Shown in pieces: positions 7,902 through 14,495 of a stretch of 15,490 nt of DNA (positions within the stretch are counted from its first letter, which is position 1; each line of letters begins with the position of its first letter). Source of the DNA: CAXXOK01 sp035353235 (lineage in GTDB: Bacteria; Bacillota; Clostridia; Christensenellales; Aristaeellaceae). The position numbers and the translations under genes are program-made. The stretch covers positions 1 through 15,490 of the forward strand of contig DAOPZG010000056.1 of assembly GCA_035353235.1 (NCBI GenBank), read 5' to 3'. The notes beneath the pieces are model-generated. The model worked only from the letters and a program-made list of their open reading frames with translations. It was not told the DNA's origin and did not search any database.

Positions 7902-7922
7902 TTTTAAGACTGATTCTTAAAA
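7902..7922. promoter_or_regulatory. 21-bp perfect inverted repeat (operator candidate) upstream of MFS-kdgF
   Basis: TTTTAAGA-CTGAT-TCTTAAAA is perfectly symmetrical around the central five bases. It lies 30-50 bases upstream of the MFS start codon, in the expected core promoter or early leader. Its size and AT-rich arms fit a dimeric repressor of the GntR or LacI type, the families that usually control uronate genes. No canonical promoter could be assigned with confidence near it. Confidence 0.5.
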
Positions 7923-8019
7923 CTCACGACATACACGCTGAAACCTTCTGATTGGTCATTTAAGGGCGATTCATCCTTATGATAACAAATCCGGGCGAAT
8001 CATAGAACGCTTCTATAAA

Positions 8020-8053
8020 GGATGCCCTGCCGCCAGAAGACGGCAGGGCATCC
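8020..8053 (-). terminator. terminator of msmX
   Basis: A perfect 13-bp stem (8020-8032 with 8041-8053) with an 8-base loop starts 17 bases after the msmX stop codon on the minus strand. It is followed there by TTTATAG, a short T-rich tail. It closes the msmX transcript and separates it from the MFS-kdgF unit downstream. Confidence 0.8.
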
Positions 8054-8070
8054 AATGATTGTGCGATTAG

Positions 8071-9192
8071 TTATTTGGTCAGCAGCGTGGTTTCGGTTTC
8101 CTTGTCGAAGAAGTGCAGATGGTTTACATCGAAAGCAACCTGAATGGTCTGACCGGCGCGGCTGGTGGTACGCGGATTTACGCGCGCGATAATGTTCTCG
8201 TCCTTGCCGCTGGTTTTCAGATACAGGTACGTCTCGGAGCCCATCAATTCGGTTACTTCTACGTCGCAGTTGATCACGGCGTTAGGAGCAGCCTGTACGA
8301 ATACGTCTTCGTCATGGATGTTCTCGGGACGGATGCCCATCACGACTTCCTTGCCGATATAGCTCTCGTCGGCAAACTTGGACAGCTTGCTGGGCGGAAT
8401 CACAATCTTATTATCGCCGAACTTGGCGACAACATCTTTGTCTTCCTTGGCGAGGGTTACATTGAAGAAGTTCATCTGCGGGCTGCCGATAAATCCGGCA
8501 ACGAACAGGTTGGTGGGATAATCGTACAGGTTCTGCGGAGAATCCACCTGCTGAATCAGACCATCTTTCATAACCACGATGCGTGTGCCCATCGTCATGG
8601 CTTCGGTCTGGTCATGAGTTACGTAGATGAACGTGGTCTGCAGGCGCTGGTGCAGTTTGGTGATTTCGGTACGCATCGCTACGCGCAGTTTGGCGTCCAG
8701 GTTGGACAGCGGTTCGTCCATCAGGAAGACTTTCGGTTCGCGGACGATGGCGCGGCCCAAAGCAACGCGCTGGCGCTGGCCGCCGGAAAGAGCCTTCGGT
8801 TTGCGGTTGAGCAGATGGTAAATGTCAAGAACCTTGGCATTCTCTTCCACGCGCTTTTTAATTTCCGCCTTGGGCACCTTGCGGAGCTTCAGGCCGAACG
8901 CCATGTTATCAAACACGGTCATGTGCGGATACAGTGCGTAGTTCTGGAACACCATCGCGATGTCGCGGTCTTTGGGGGCGACATCGTTGACCAGACGGTC
9001 ACCGATGTAGAGCTCGCCGCTGGAGATTTCCTCCAGGCCGGCCACCATGCGCAGGGTTGTGGATTTACCGCAGCCAGAAGGTCCGACCAGAACGATAAAC
9101 TCCTTGTCTTCAATGTCGAGGGTAAAGTCGCTTACAGCGGTGACGTTACCGGCGTATACTTTGTAAATATGCTTAAGGGATACGCTAGCCAT
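8071..9192 (-). CDS. msmX: multipurpose carbohydrate ABC transporter ATPase (MsmX/UgpC family)
   Basis: This 373-aa ATP-binding subunit is of the CUT1 sugar-importer type. Walker A GPSGCGKST is at 37-45, the Q-loop Gln at 83, the signature LSGGQRQRVALGRA at 135-148, Walker B VFLMDEP at 155-161, the D-loop SNLDAKLR at 163-170 and the switch His at 193 (VTHDQTEAM). The C-terminal third (about 235-373) is the TOBE/OB regulatory domain, with the GIRPENI segment. No permease or binding-protein gene is adjacent. The gene has its own promoter and terminator, as expected for MsmX-type ATPases that energise several sugar importers encoded elsewhere, for example for maltodextrins, arabinans and galacturonan fragments. 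In Bacillus subtilis MsmX serves such a pool. The ATG is preceded by AGGGAGG with a 7-base gap. It is divergent from pgmB, which fits joint use of alpha-glucans. Confidence 0.93.
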   Translation of the reverse strand: MASVSLKHIYKVYAGNVTAVSDFTLDIEDKEFIVLVGPSGCGKSTTLRMVAGLEEISSGELYIGDRLVNDVAPKDRDIAMVFQNYALYPHMTVFDNMAFGLKLRKVPKAEIKKRVEENAKVLDIYHLLNRKPKALSGGQRQRVALGRAIVREPKVFLMDEPLSNLDAKLRVAMRTEITKLHQRLQTTFIYVTHDQTEAMTMGTRIVVMKDGLIQQVDSPQNLYDYPTNLFVAGFIGSPQMNFFNVTLAKEDKDVVAKFGDNKIVIPPSKLSKFADESYIGKEVVMGIRPENIHDEDVFVQAAPNAVINCDVEVTELMGSETYLYLKTSGKDENIIARVNPRTTSRAGQTIQVAFDVNHLHFFDKETETTLLTK

Positions 9193-9212
9193 GAAAAAAC
9201 CTCCCTATTCTT

Positions 9213-9241
9213 TACGGCTGCCAAACTTCGGTAAAGCCGTA
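9213..9241 (-). promoter_or_regulatory. hairpin at the 5' end of the msmX leader
   Basis: On the minus strand TACGGCT and AGCCGTA (plus coordinates 9235-9241 and 9213-9219) form a perfect 7-bp inverted repeat around 15 bases, immediately after the predicted transcription start (about 9246). It could be a 5' stabilising hairpin in the mRNA or an operator overlapping the start site. It ends 6 bases before the ribosome site. Confidence 0.4.
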
Positions 9242-9252
9242 TTCATGTTTAT

Positions 9253-9280
9253 ATTATATCGGGTTCCTGCCGGAAAGCAA
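9253..9280 (-). promoter_or_regulatory. sigma-A type promoter of msmX
   Basis: On the minus strand TTGCTT (plus coordinates 9275-9280) and a perfect TATAAT (9253-9258) are separated by 16 bases. Transcription would start about 54 bases before the msmX ATG. Confidence 0.75.
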
Positions 9281-9374
9281 ATAGTGTAAATCACCAAAGT
9301 TTATTTCTTCCATTTGTTCACGATGTACACGCCGGACCCCTTCGTGCCAGATTCACCCTGCCGGTCGCCCTGAA

Positions 9375-9419
9375 CAGGGAATCTCATCACGGATTCTCCA
9401 TTCCGGGTGATTTTCCCTG
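9375..9419. promoter_or_regulatory. 45-bp interrupted inverted repeat upstream of pgmB
   Basis: The arms CAGGGAA (9375-9381), ATCAC (9386-9390) and GGA (9391-9393) are mirrored by TCC (9402-9404), GTGAT (9407-9411) and TTCCCTG (9413-9419). The repeat covers the -35 position of the pgmB promoter and ends 7 bases before its extended -10. It has no T-tract and no plus-strand gene precedes it, so a regulator-binding site is more likely than a terminator. Confidence 0.45.
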
Positions 9420-9426
9420 CACAGCA

Positions 9427-9435
9427 TGCTATAAT
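9427..9435 (+). promoter_or_regulatory. extended -10 promoter of the pgmB-tldD-tldE run
   Basis: TGCTATAAT (9427-9435) is a perfect extended -10 element. The -35 region (TGATTT, 9408-9413) is poor, as is common for extended -10 promoters, and lies inside the inverted repeat at 9375-9419. The predicted start is near 9442. Confidence 0.7.
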
Positions 9436-9479
9436 GATTTTGTCGCGCTCTACGGCGCGTGGAAAGGACGTGATTGTTC

Positions 9480-10121
9480 ATGATTCGAGGTGTGATCTTC
9501 GACCTGGATGGCGTAATCGTAACGACAGACGACTGCCATTACCGGGCGTGGAAGCGCATGGCGGATGAGGAGGGTATCTATTTTGACCGTTCCATCAACG
9601 AACGTCTTCGGGGCGTCAGCCGTATGGATAGCCTGTCCATCATTTTGGAACGTGCCGGGAAGCTCTATACGGAAGCCCAAAAAGAAGAGATGGCCGCCCG
9701 CAAGAACCGCTATTACGTGGATCTGATCAGCGCCCTGACCCCGGAAGACATTCTGCCGGGTGCGCTTGAAGTGGTCAATACATTAAAAGCGAAAGGAATC
9801 CGGGTCGCCATCGGCTCTTCCAGCCGCAATACGCCGGTCATCCTTCGCCAGATCGGCTTAAGCAATACGTTTGACGCCGTATCGGACGGTAACCAGATTA
9901 CTCACAGCAAACCCCATCCGGAAGTTTTTCTGCTGGCCGCAAAGCGATTACAACTTCCGCCCGCCGATTGCCTTGTCGTGGAGGATGCCGACGCCGGCAT
10001 TGAGGCCGCGCTGGCAGGCGGGATGAAGGCGCTGGGCGTTGGTTCCGCCGCGAAAAACCCCCGCGCCACCTATCGTGCGGAAACCCTTGCGGACGCTGAT
10101 CTGACCGAAATTCTTCAATAA
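9480..10121 (+). CDS. pgmB: beta-phosphoglucomutase (HAD superfamily)
   Basis: This enzyme interconverts beta-glucose-1-phosphate and glucose-6-phosphate. It acts after inverting maltose, trehalose or kojibiose phosphorylases and is cytoplasmic. From the ATG at 9480 it is 213 aa, close to the family size of about 220. The HAD nucleophile motif FDLDGVI gives Asp8 (nucleophile) and Asp10 (acid/base). Cap residues RGVSRMDSL (44-52) bind the substrate. Motif II is GSSS (112-115), Lys144 of THSKPHP is motif III and VVEDADAG (166-173) is motif IV, holding Mg2+. His20 of the hinge is conserved. Where Lactococcus has Lys45 in the cap this protein has Arg44. A TTG at 9474 is an alternative start two codons earlier and sits nearer the GGAAAGGA ribosome site, but the product would differ only by two residues. 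tldD follows after 26 bases. No phosphorylase gene is in the window. Confidence 0.93.
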   Translation: MIRGVIFDLDGVIVTTDDCHYRAWKRMADEEGIYFDRSINERLRGVSRMDSLSIILERAGKLYTEAQKEEMAARKNRYYVDLISALTPEDILPGALEVVNTLKAKGIRVAIGSSSRNTPVILRQIGLSNTFDAVSDGNQITHSKPHPEVFLLAAKRLQLPPADCLVVEDADAGIEAALAGGMKALGVGSAAKNPRATYRAETLADADLTEILQ

Positions 10122-10147
10122 AATACATTCACAGGAGGCAGTACCGA

Positions 10148-11530
10148 ATGAAGGACTCGCTTCGCGGCGTATTGGATGCCGCGCTATCCACCGGCGGGGA
10201 TTTCGCCGAAATATTCCTGGAAGATAACCGCACCCATGCCATACAGCTTTTAGGCGGGCATGTGGAAACCGTCAATTCCAACCGTGCGCACGGCGCGGGA
10301 ATCCGCGTGTTTCACGGGTTAAACGCCGTGTACGCCTATACGAACGATACCGACCCGCAGGGGTTGCTGCGCTGCGCCCGGCAGGCAGCCTCCGCCGTAG
10401 CGGATGGCGGCAGTGTACAGACCGCACCGCCGCTGGTATCACCCCAATTACCCGCGCCATTTGTCTGCCTGCAGCATCCATCTGATGTGGCGGGAAAGCG
10501 GAAGGTGGAATATCTCCGCCAGGCGGACGCCGCCGCGCGCGCCGTGAGCGCGGAGATCGAACAGGTAAGCTGCTCCCTTTCGGACAGCGAACAGGAAGTG
10601 ACCATCGTCAACAGCGAGGGCCTTTATGTGGAGGATACCCGGATTCGCCTTCGCATGGCCTGCGTCGCCATCGCCAGCGACGGCAAGGAGAAACAACAGG
10701 GCCACGAAGCGCCAGGCGCGCTGATGGGCTACGAACTGTTTGCTGACCGTGTGGATCCCACGCAGGTCGGCCGCGACGCAGCCCAGACCGCTGTTACGAT
10801 GCTGCACGCGCCGGAATGCCCCGCGGGCGTTATGCCGGTAGTAATTGACAACGGTTTTGGCGGCGTGATCTTCCACGAAGCCTGCGGCCACAGTCTGGAA
10901 GCAACCAGCGTTGCCTTCGGCATGAGTGTTTTCTGCGACAAACTTGGTCAGAAGATTGCCGCGGATTGCGTAACCGCGATTGATGACGGCACGCTCCCCA
11001 ACGAGTGGGGCAGCCTCCGCGTAGACGATGAAGGCATGCCCACCAACCGACTGGTATTGATTGAGAACGGAATTCTTAAAAACTACATGATTGACAGGCT
11101 GAACGCCAAGCGGATGAAGATGCCCCCCACGGGAAGCGGACGCCGCCAGAGCTACGCGCTCGCCCCCACGTCGCGGATGCGTAACACCTACATTGCCGCT
11201 GGCAACGACGACGAGGCGGCTATGATCGCCACGATGGGCGACGGTCTGTACGCAAAAAAGCTGGGCGGCGGGTCGGTGGACCCGGCAACAGGCATCTTTA
11301 ACTTCGCGGTGTCGGAAGGCTATCTGGTCAAGGACGGCAAAATCGTGTCCCCGGTACGCGGCGCAAGCCTGATCGGCAAGGGCGCGGATATTCTGCTGCA
11401 GATTGACCGTGTTGGCCGCGACATGAAAATGGCGCAGGGCATGTGCGGCAGTATCAGCGGAAGCATTCCCGTAAACGTCGGCCAGCCGATGATTCGCGTA
11501 AAGCAAATGACCGTTGGCGGACGCGCTTAA
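10148..11530 (+). CDS. tldD: TldD, zinc metalloprotease subunit
   Basis: TldD is the catalytic half of the cytoplasmic TldD/TldE heterodimer. The complex degrades unfolded peptides and in some bacteria matures ribosomal peptides (microcin B17) or the CcdA antitoxin. The 460-aa length is normal. The zinc motif is HEACGH at 243-248 (ligands His243 and His247, catalytic Glu244), and the third ligand is expected at Cys433 in GMCGSISG. Other family segments are DDEGMPT (293-299) and the LAPTSRMRNT region (338-347). Substrates would be threaded through the closed tunnel of the dimer. An AGGAGG site precedes the ATG by an optimal distance. It lies between pgmB (26 bases upstream) and tldE (62 bases downstream), probably on one transcript. 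No precursor-peptide or RiPP enzyme gene is nearby, so a general peptide-degrading role is the more likely reading. Confidence 0.95.
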   Translation: MKDSLRGVLDAALSTGGDFAEIFLEDNRTHAIQLLGGHVETVNSNRAHGAGIRVFHGLNAVYAYTNDTDPQGLLRCARQAASAVADGGSVQTAPPLVSPQLPAPFVCLQHPSDVAGKRKVEYLRQADAAARAVSAEIEQVSCSLSDSEQEVTIVNSEGLYVEDTRIRLRMACVAIASDGKEKQQGHEAPGALMGYELFADRVDPTQVGRDAAQTAVTMLHAPECPAGVMPVVIDNGFGGVIFHEACGHSLEATSVAFGMSVFCDKLGQKIAADCVTAIDDGTLPNEWGSLRVDDEGMPTNRLVLIENGILKNYMIDRLNAKRMKMPPTGSGRRQSYALAPTSRMRNTYIAAGNDDEAAMIATMGDGLYAKKLGGGSVDPATGIFNFAVSEGYLVKDGKIVSPVRGASLIGKGADILLQIDRVGRDMKMAQGMCGSISGSIPVNVGQPMIRVKQMTVGGRA

Positions 11531-11592
11531 ATAGAAACAATCCAGTAAACGACACGGCGGCGGTTTCCGCTGCCCTATCAGGAGTGAAACCA

Positions 11593-12936
11593 ATGATCAT
11601 GGACGATTTTATCCGGAAGTTATTTAAGGAAGCACGCGCTGCCGGCTTTGCCGTGGCGGAAGCCTATCTTACGGAGAACGAAAGCTTCACCGCGGTTGCG
11701 ATGAATCAGGAAATCACCCAGTACTCCTCGCATGTTACGCGGGGTTTGGGGTTCCGCGGTTTATACGGCGAGCATATGGGCTACTCTTCCACCGAAGCTT
11801 TTGACGACGACGCAATCAACTGGCTTGTGCAGGGGGCGATGGACAGCGCCACACTCTGCGAAGACCCCACCGAACCCTTTATCTACGATGGTACCGAACC
11901 GGTCGCGCAGATGAAACTGACCGGGAAAGACGCCCCCGCGGAAGAAAAACTGGCCTTCGCGCTGGAAATGGAGCGGCAGGCTAAGGCTTACGACCCCCGT
12001 GTGACCCAGGTGGGCCATGACACGGTATTTACCGGCAACGTTCGGGTGCGAATCGTTAACACCTACGGCATGGACAAACAATACGCCGAAAGCGTATGCG
12101 GCGCTTATCTGCAGCCCATCGCGCGCGATGGGGAAAGCACGGCGACCGGAATGGAAATCCGTTTCGAACGGGATTTTTCCGCGTTGAATGCCGAACAGCT
12201 TGCCAGAGAAGCCGCGAAGCTCGCCGTGGACGCGCTGAATGCGTCGCCCGTCCCTTCCGGTTCGTACCGCGTGGTGATCCAAAATCTTGCGATGACCGAT
12301 CTGCTGGGCGTGTTCTCCGGAGCGTTCTCGGCGGAAAGTGCCCAGAAGGAACTTTCTCTGTTAAAAGGGAAACTGGGGCAGGCCATTGCCGCCGACTGCG
12401 TTACGATTGTGGATGATCCTCTGCGCGAAGACGGTTTTGCCAGCCGCCCCTTCGATGCGGAAGGCGTGCCCAGCGCGCGGCATACCGTCGTAGAGCACGG
12501 CGTATTTAAAACATTTCTGCACAACCTGAAAACAGCACACAAGGATGGCGTGCCCTCCACCGGCAACGCAAGCAAACTGGGTTACGCTACCTCTGTGTTT
12601 GTATCCCCCACCAACTTCTACATCGAGCCGGGCGACAAACCGTTCGATGCGATGCTTGCCGACATGGGCGACGGGCTGGTGATTACCGAGGTGGAAGGCC
12701 TGCACGCCGGGGCTAACGCTATCAGCGGGGATTTCTCCCTGCTCTCGAAGGGTTACACCGTACGCAACGGCAAGCGGGAACGGCCTGTGGAACAGGTTAC
12801 CGTTGCGGGCAACTTTTTTGAAATGATGAAGAACGTTCGCACCGTTGGCAGCGACCTTCGCTTCCCCTCGGGCGGGATCGGCTCTCCCAGTCTGGATGTC
12901 GGCACACTGAGCGTGGCGGGAAAAACGGAAGAGTAA
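11593..12936 (+). CDS. tldE: TldE/PmbA, non-catalytic partner of TldD
   Basis: This 447-aa protein is the second subunit of the TldD/TldE protease. It has the same fold as TldD but lacks the HExxxH zinc motif: the equivalent place reads QNLAMTDLLGVFSGAFSAE (about 236-254), as in PmbA. Family features include SRPFDAEGVPSARHTVVEHG, which parallels the DDEGMPTNRLVLIENG segment of TldD, and the C-terminal FPSGGIGSPSLDVGTLSVAG. TldE contributes the wall of the cavity that admits only unfolded peptides. The open frame extends back to 11443 inside tldD. The ATG at 11593 is chosen because AGGAG lies 8 bases upstream and because the family starts here; a second ATG at 11599 is possible. Translation probably follows tldD on the same mRNA, and the unit ends at the terminator 12982-13022. 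Confidence 0.94.
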   Translation: MIMDDFIRKLFKEARAAGFAVAEAYLTENESFTAVAMNQEITQYSSHVTRGLGFRGLYGEHMGYSSTEAFDDDAINWLVQGAMDSATLCEDPTEPFIYDGTEPVAQMKLTGKDAPAEEKLAFALEMERQAKAYDPRVTQVGHDTVFTGNVRVRIVNTYGMDKQYAESVCGAYLQPIARDGESTATGMEIRFERDFSALNAEQLAREAAKLAVDALNASPVPSGSYRVVIQNLAMTDLLGVFSGAFSAESAQKELSLLKGKLGQAIAADCVTIVDDPLREDGFASRPFDAEGVPSARHTVVEHGVFKTFLHNLKTAHKDGVPSTGNASKLGYATSVFVSPTNFYIEPGDKPFDAMLADMGDGLVITEVEGLHAGANAISGDFSLLSKGYTVRNGKRERPVEQVTVAGNFFEMMKNVRTVGSDLRFPSGGIGSPSLDVGTLSVAGKTEE

Positions 12937-12981
12937 TACCCGTGCCAGCGATACATCAATCAGTCGCCGTAATCCCAACAC

Positions 12982-13022
12982 ACAGGCCGCAATCGGAACA
13001 AATCCGTTTGCGGCCTGTTTTT
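12982..13022 (+). terminator. intrinsic terminator of the pgmB-tldD-tldE unit
   Basis: ACAGGCCGCAA (12982-12992) pairs perfectly with TTGCGGCCTGT (13008-13018), with an inner CGGA/TCCG extension. A T5 run (13018-13022) and a further TTTT (13024-13027) follow. On the minus strand there is no T-tract, so it ends only the plus-strand unit. Confidence 0.92.
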
Positions 13023-13029
13023 CTTTTCC

Positions 13030-13153
13030 TTAATTTACCTCGTAAGCCTGTACATTTTTTACCGCATTCATCGCCCCGGATGCAGGCTGGCATTTGGATT
13101 TTCTTCCGCAGCCTGCGCAAAGATTACGATTAGCGGCAGAAAGCCTCCCCGTC
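13030..13153 (-). other. short Cys-rich reading frame without a start codon
   Basis: Between the tldE terminator and the DUF2087 gene a minus-strand frame reads NLCAGCGRKSKCQPASGAM followed by NAVKNVQAYEVN and a stop. The CxxCxxxxxC spacing and the orderly end look like a small metal-binding protein. No ATG, GTG or TTG precedes the first Cys within this stretch; the frame is open further upstream only by overlapping DUF2087 in another frame. It may be a decayed gene, a frameshifted extension or chance. A GGGGAGG ribosome-like site occurs just upstream (near 13145). Otherwise this interval shows nothing. Confidence 0.2.
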
Positions 13154-13447
13154 TCAGGGATGAGGTTCCGGCTTCGTGTCAGTCGTTGCCTTCCAGTAAG
13201 CGGAACCGTCCCTTTTCCGGCACAACAGGCCGCTTTCCACCAGTTCGCGGCGAAGCAGGAAATAATCGCCGAACGTGTGCCACTCGCCGCACACCGCATT
13301 TACTTCCCATTCTTCGTAGATACGATCCTTTTCAAAATGTTCGGAAAGATAGACAAGCACCGCATACCGCGCCGCCTGCCTTCGCGGCAGTTTCTGTATT
13401 TTACCCTCATCGTTGAGAAACTGTGATATTCCAACTGCCTGTTCCAT
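13154..13447 (-). CDS. DUF2087 domain protein
   Basis: This 97-aa protein consists almost wholly of a DUF2087 domain (about residues 9-86). The recognisable parts are FLNDEGKIQKLPRR, the AVLVYLSEHFEKDRIYEEWEVN segment, the FGDYFLLRRELVESGLL helix and RDGSAYWK at the end. The pattern of helices followed by a short basic hairpin resembles a winged-helix fold, and DUF2087 is often found with HTH regulators, so nucleic-acid binding is possible but unproven. It is the last of three minus-strand genes, 28 bases after the GIY-YIG gene. The ribosome site is GAGGGG. One Cys-containing tract (NAVCGEW, LLCRK) is present, but no metal motif. Confidence 0.82.
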   Translation of the reverse strand: MEQAVGISQFLNDEGKIQKLPRRQAARYAVLVYLSEHFEKDRIYEEWEVNAVCGEWHTFGDYFLLRRELVESGLLCRKRDGSAYWKATTDTKPEPHP

Positions 13448-13475
13448 TGTGTCATCCCCTCGTTCTCCCGTCAGA

Positions 13476-13805
13476 TCATGGTTGCTTCTCCGTCCACATA
13501 TCCAGCAGTACGCCCAAATCCTCCAGATATTCCTGCTCCGTCTGGGTTTCCTTTTTGGTCAGTGTTTCCAGAACCGTAAAGGAAAACGACGCTTCGCCGT
13601 ATTGTTCCCATTCGGCGCGCATCCCCGGTTCCGGGCAGGAATGAATTGATATCGCGAATTCGAATTTATTCCGCTGGCCGTCCAGATTTCTTGCGGATCG
13701 TGTCCATGCGCGCTGGTTGCCCTCGCATCGAATCTGATATACTCCGCCGATGATCGGCTGTTCTTTATAGGCGTTTCGTAATTCCCGCTTCTTTGTTGCG
13801 TCCAT
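13476..13805 (-). CDS. GIY-YIG nuclease-family protein, probably catalytically inactive
   Basis: This 109-aa protein resembles the small Firmicute proteins annotated as GIY-YIG nuclease family. It has a basic N-terminal helix (KKRELRNAYKEQ), then GGVYQIRCEGNQRAW in place of the GIY...YIG strands, a helix NKFEFAISIH, the EWEQYGEASFSFTVLETL segment and a C-terminal acidic helix EYLEDLGVLLDMW. The second half-motif (YIG) reads RAW-TRSA, and the usual catalytic Arg after it cannot be placed convincingly, so nuclease activity is doubtful. It lies 33 bases downstream of the XRE-desulfoferrodoxin gene and 28 bases before the DUF2087 gene, all in the same direction, suggesting co-transcription. Its role there is unknown. 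Confidence 0.78.
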   Translation of the reverse strand: MDATKKRELRNAYKEQPIIGGVYQIRCEGNQRAWTRSARNLDGQRNKFEFAISIHSCPEPGMRAEWEQYGEASFSFTVLETLTKKETQTEQEYLEDLGVLLDMWTEKQP

Positions 13806-13838
13806 ATTCTCTCGCTCTCTGTTGGTCAGGCCGAAGGG

Positions 13839-14441
13839 TTACAGTTGATACAGGCCGTGTCGGGTGCAGTAATAGTACAACCCTCCGCCGCGTTTCCGCC
13901 GCAGCATGGCCGTGGTGGTGTCCGGCAGGATCACGGATGCCTCCTGTTCCGGATACAGTTTGATAAACAGCAGCCTGTCGTTGCGGATAAGCGCGACAAA
14001 GGAGATAAAGTGCTCCTTGCTCATCTCATGTTGAAACGTAACATACGTCGCTCCGTCGGTCTCTTCAACGGACGCGGCGTGCGCATCGTCCGCCGGTTTG
14101 GCGGTCAGCGCCGTTAACCTGCGCCCGCAGCAGGAAATTTCCGCATTTCCGGTATTGTTGACGATGTTGCCGCAGACCGGGCAGACATAGAATTTGATGT
14201 GCCGCAGATTACCCGCTTCCAACCCGTTGGTCTCCATGGATCCGTTCAGGATTTTTTCGATATTCACCTGAAACAATCCGGACAATTCCCCCAGCAGACT
14301 CACATCCGGGCATCCCAGTCCGCGTTCCCACTTGGAGATTGTTTTATTGCTGATATTCAGCCGGTCAGCCACCTGCTGCTGCGTCATACCCATTTCCGTA
14401 CGCAAACTGTACAGCAGCGCCCCCACTTTACCGCAATCCAT
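13839..14441 (-). CDS. XRE-family regulator fused to a desulfoferrodoxin (superoxide reductase) domain
   Basis: In this 200-aa protein an N-terminal XRE helix-turn-helix (residues about 5-62, core MTQQQVADRLNISNKTISKWERG) is joined to a complete desulfoferrodoxin module (about 82-200). The desulforedoxin centre has Cys87, Cys90, Cys104 and Cys105 (CPVC and SCC). The superoxide reductase iron site has His121, His138, His144, Cys192 and His195, in the contexts DAH, QHEMSKEHF and YCTRHGL. The spacings match classical two-iron desulfoferrodoxin (CxxC...CC...H...HxxxxxH...CxxH). The Glu-Lys pair before the first His (EKH), which speeds catalysis, is replaced by Asp119-Ala120. I infer a DNA-binding protein that senses superoxide, peroxide or iron through these centres. 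A zinc-only structural role is also possible. It starts with GGGGGTG upstream, has its own promoter (14467-14495) and leads the GIY-YIG and DUF2087 genes. Confidence 0.88.
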   Translation of the reverse strand: MDCGKVGALLYSLRTEMGMTQQQVADRLNISNKTISKWERGLGCPDVSLLGELSGLFQVNIEKILNGSMETNGLEAGNLRHIKFYVCPVCGNIVNNTGNAEISCCGRRLTALTAKPADDAHAASVEETDGATYVTFQHEMSKEHFISFVALIRNDRLLFIKLYPEQEASVILPDTTTAMLRRKRGGGLYYYCTRHGLYQL

Positions 14442-14466
14442 GCGGTATCACCCCCAAACAAGGTCT

Positions 14467-14495
14467 ATCTTACCCGCCCTGCCGGGATTAATCAA
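14467..14495 (-). promoter_or_regulatory. promoter of the XRE-desulfoferrodoxin unit with overlapping repeat
   Basis: On the minus strand TTGATT (plus coordinates 14490-14495) and TAAGAT (14467-14472) are 17 bases apart, about 26 bases upstream of the start codon. A small inverted repeat GGATT-AATC-AATCC (14484-14497) covers the -35 box and could be the regulator's own binding site. Confidence 0.6.

Noticed and set aside
8113..9234. Open frame of 373 codons antisense to msmX (plus strand)
   Set aside because: It is a mirror of the MsmX coding frame, has low-complexity His/Val/Gly composition and no ribosome site.
11443..11592. 50-codon extension of tldE overlapping the tldD end
   Set aside because: It overlaps tldD in another frame and lacks a ribosome site. 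The ATG at 11593 with AGGAG fits the family start.
10448..11593. Long open frame of 381 codons antisense to tldD (minus strand)
   Set aside because: It lies opposite a well-conserved TldD coding sequence, shows no family motif and follows from the codon bias of tldD on the other strand.
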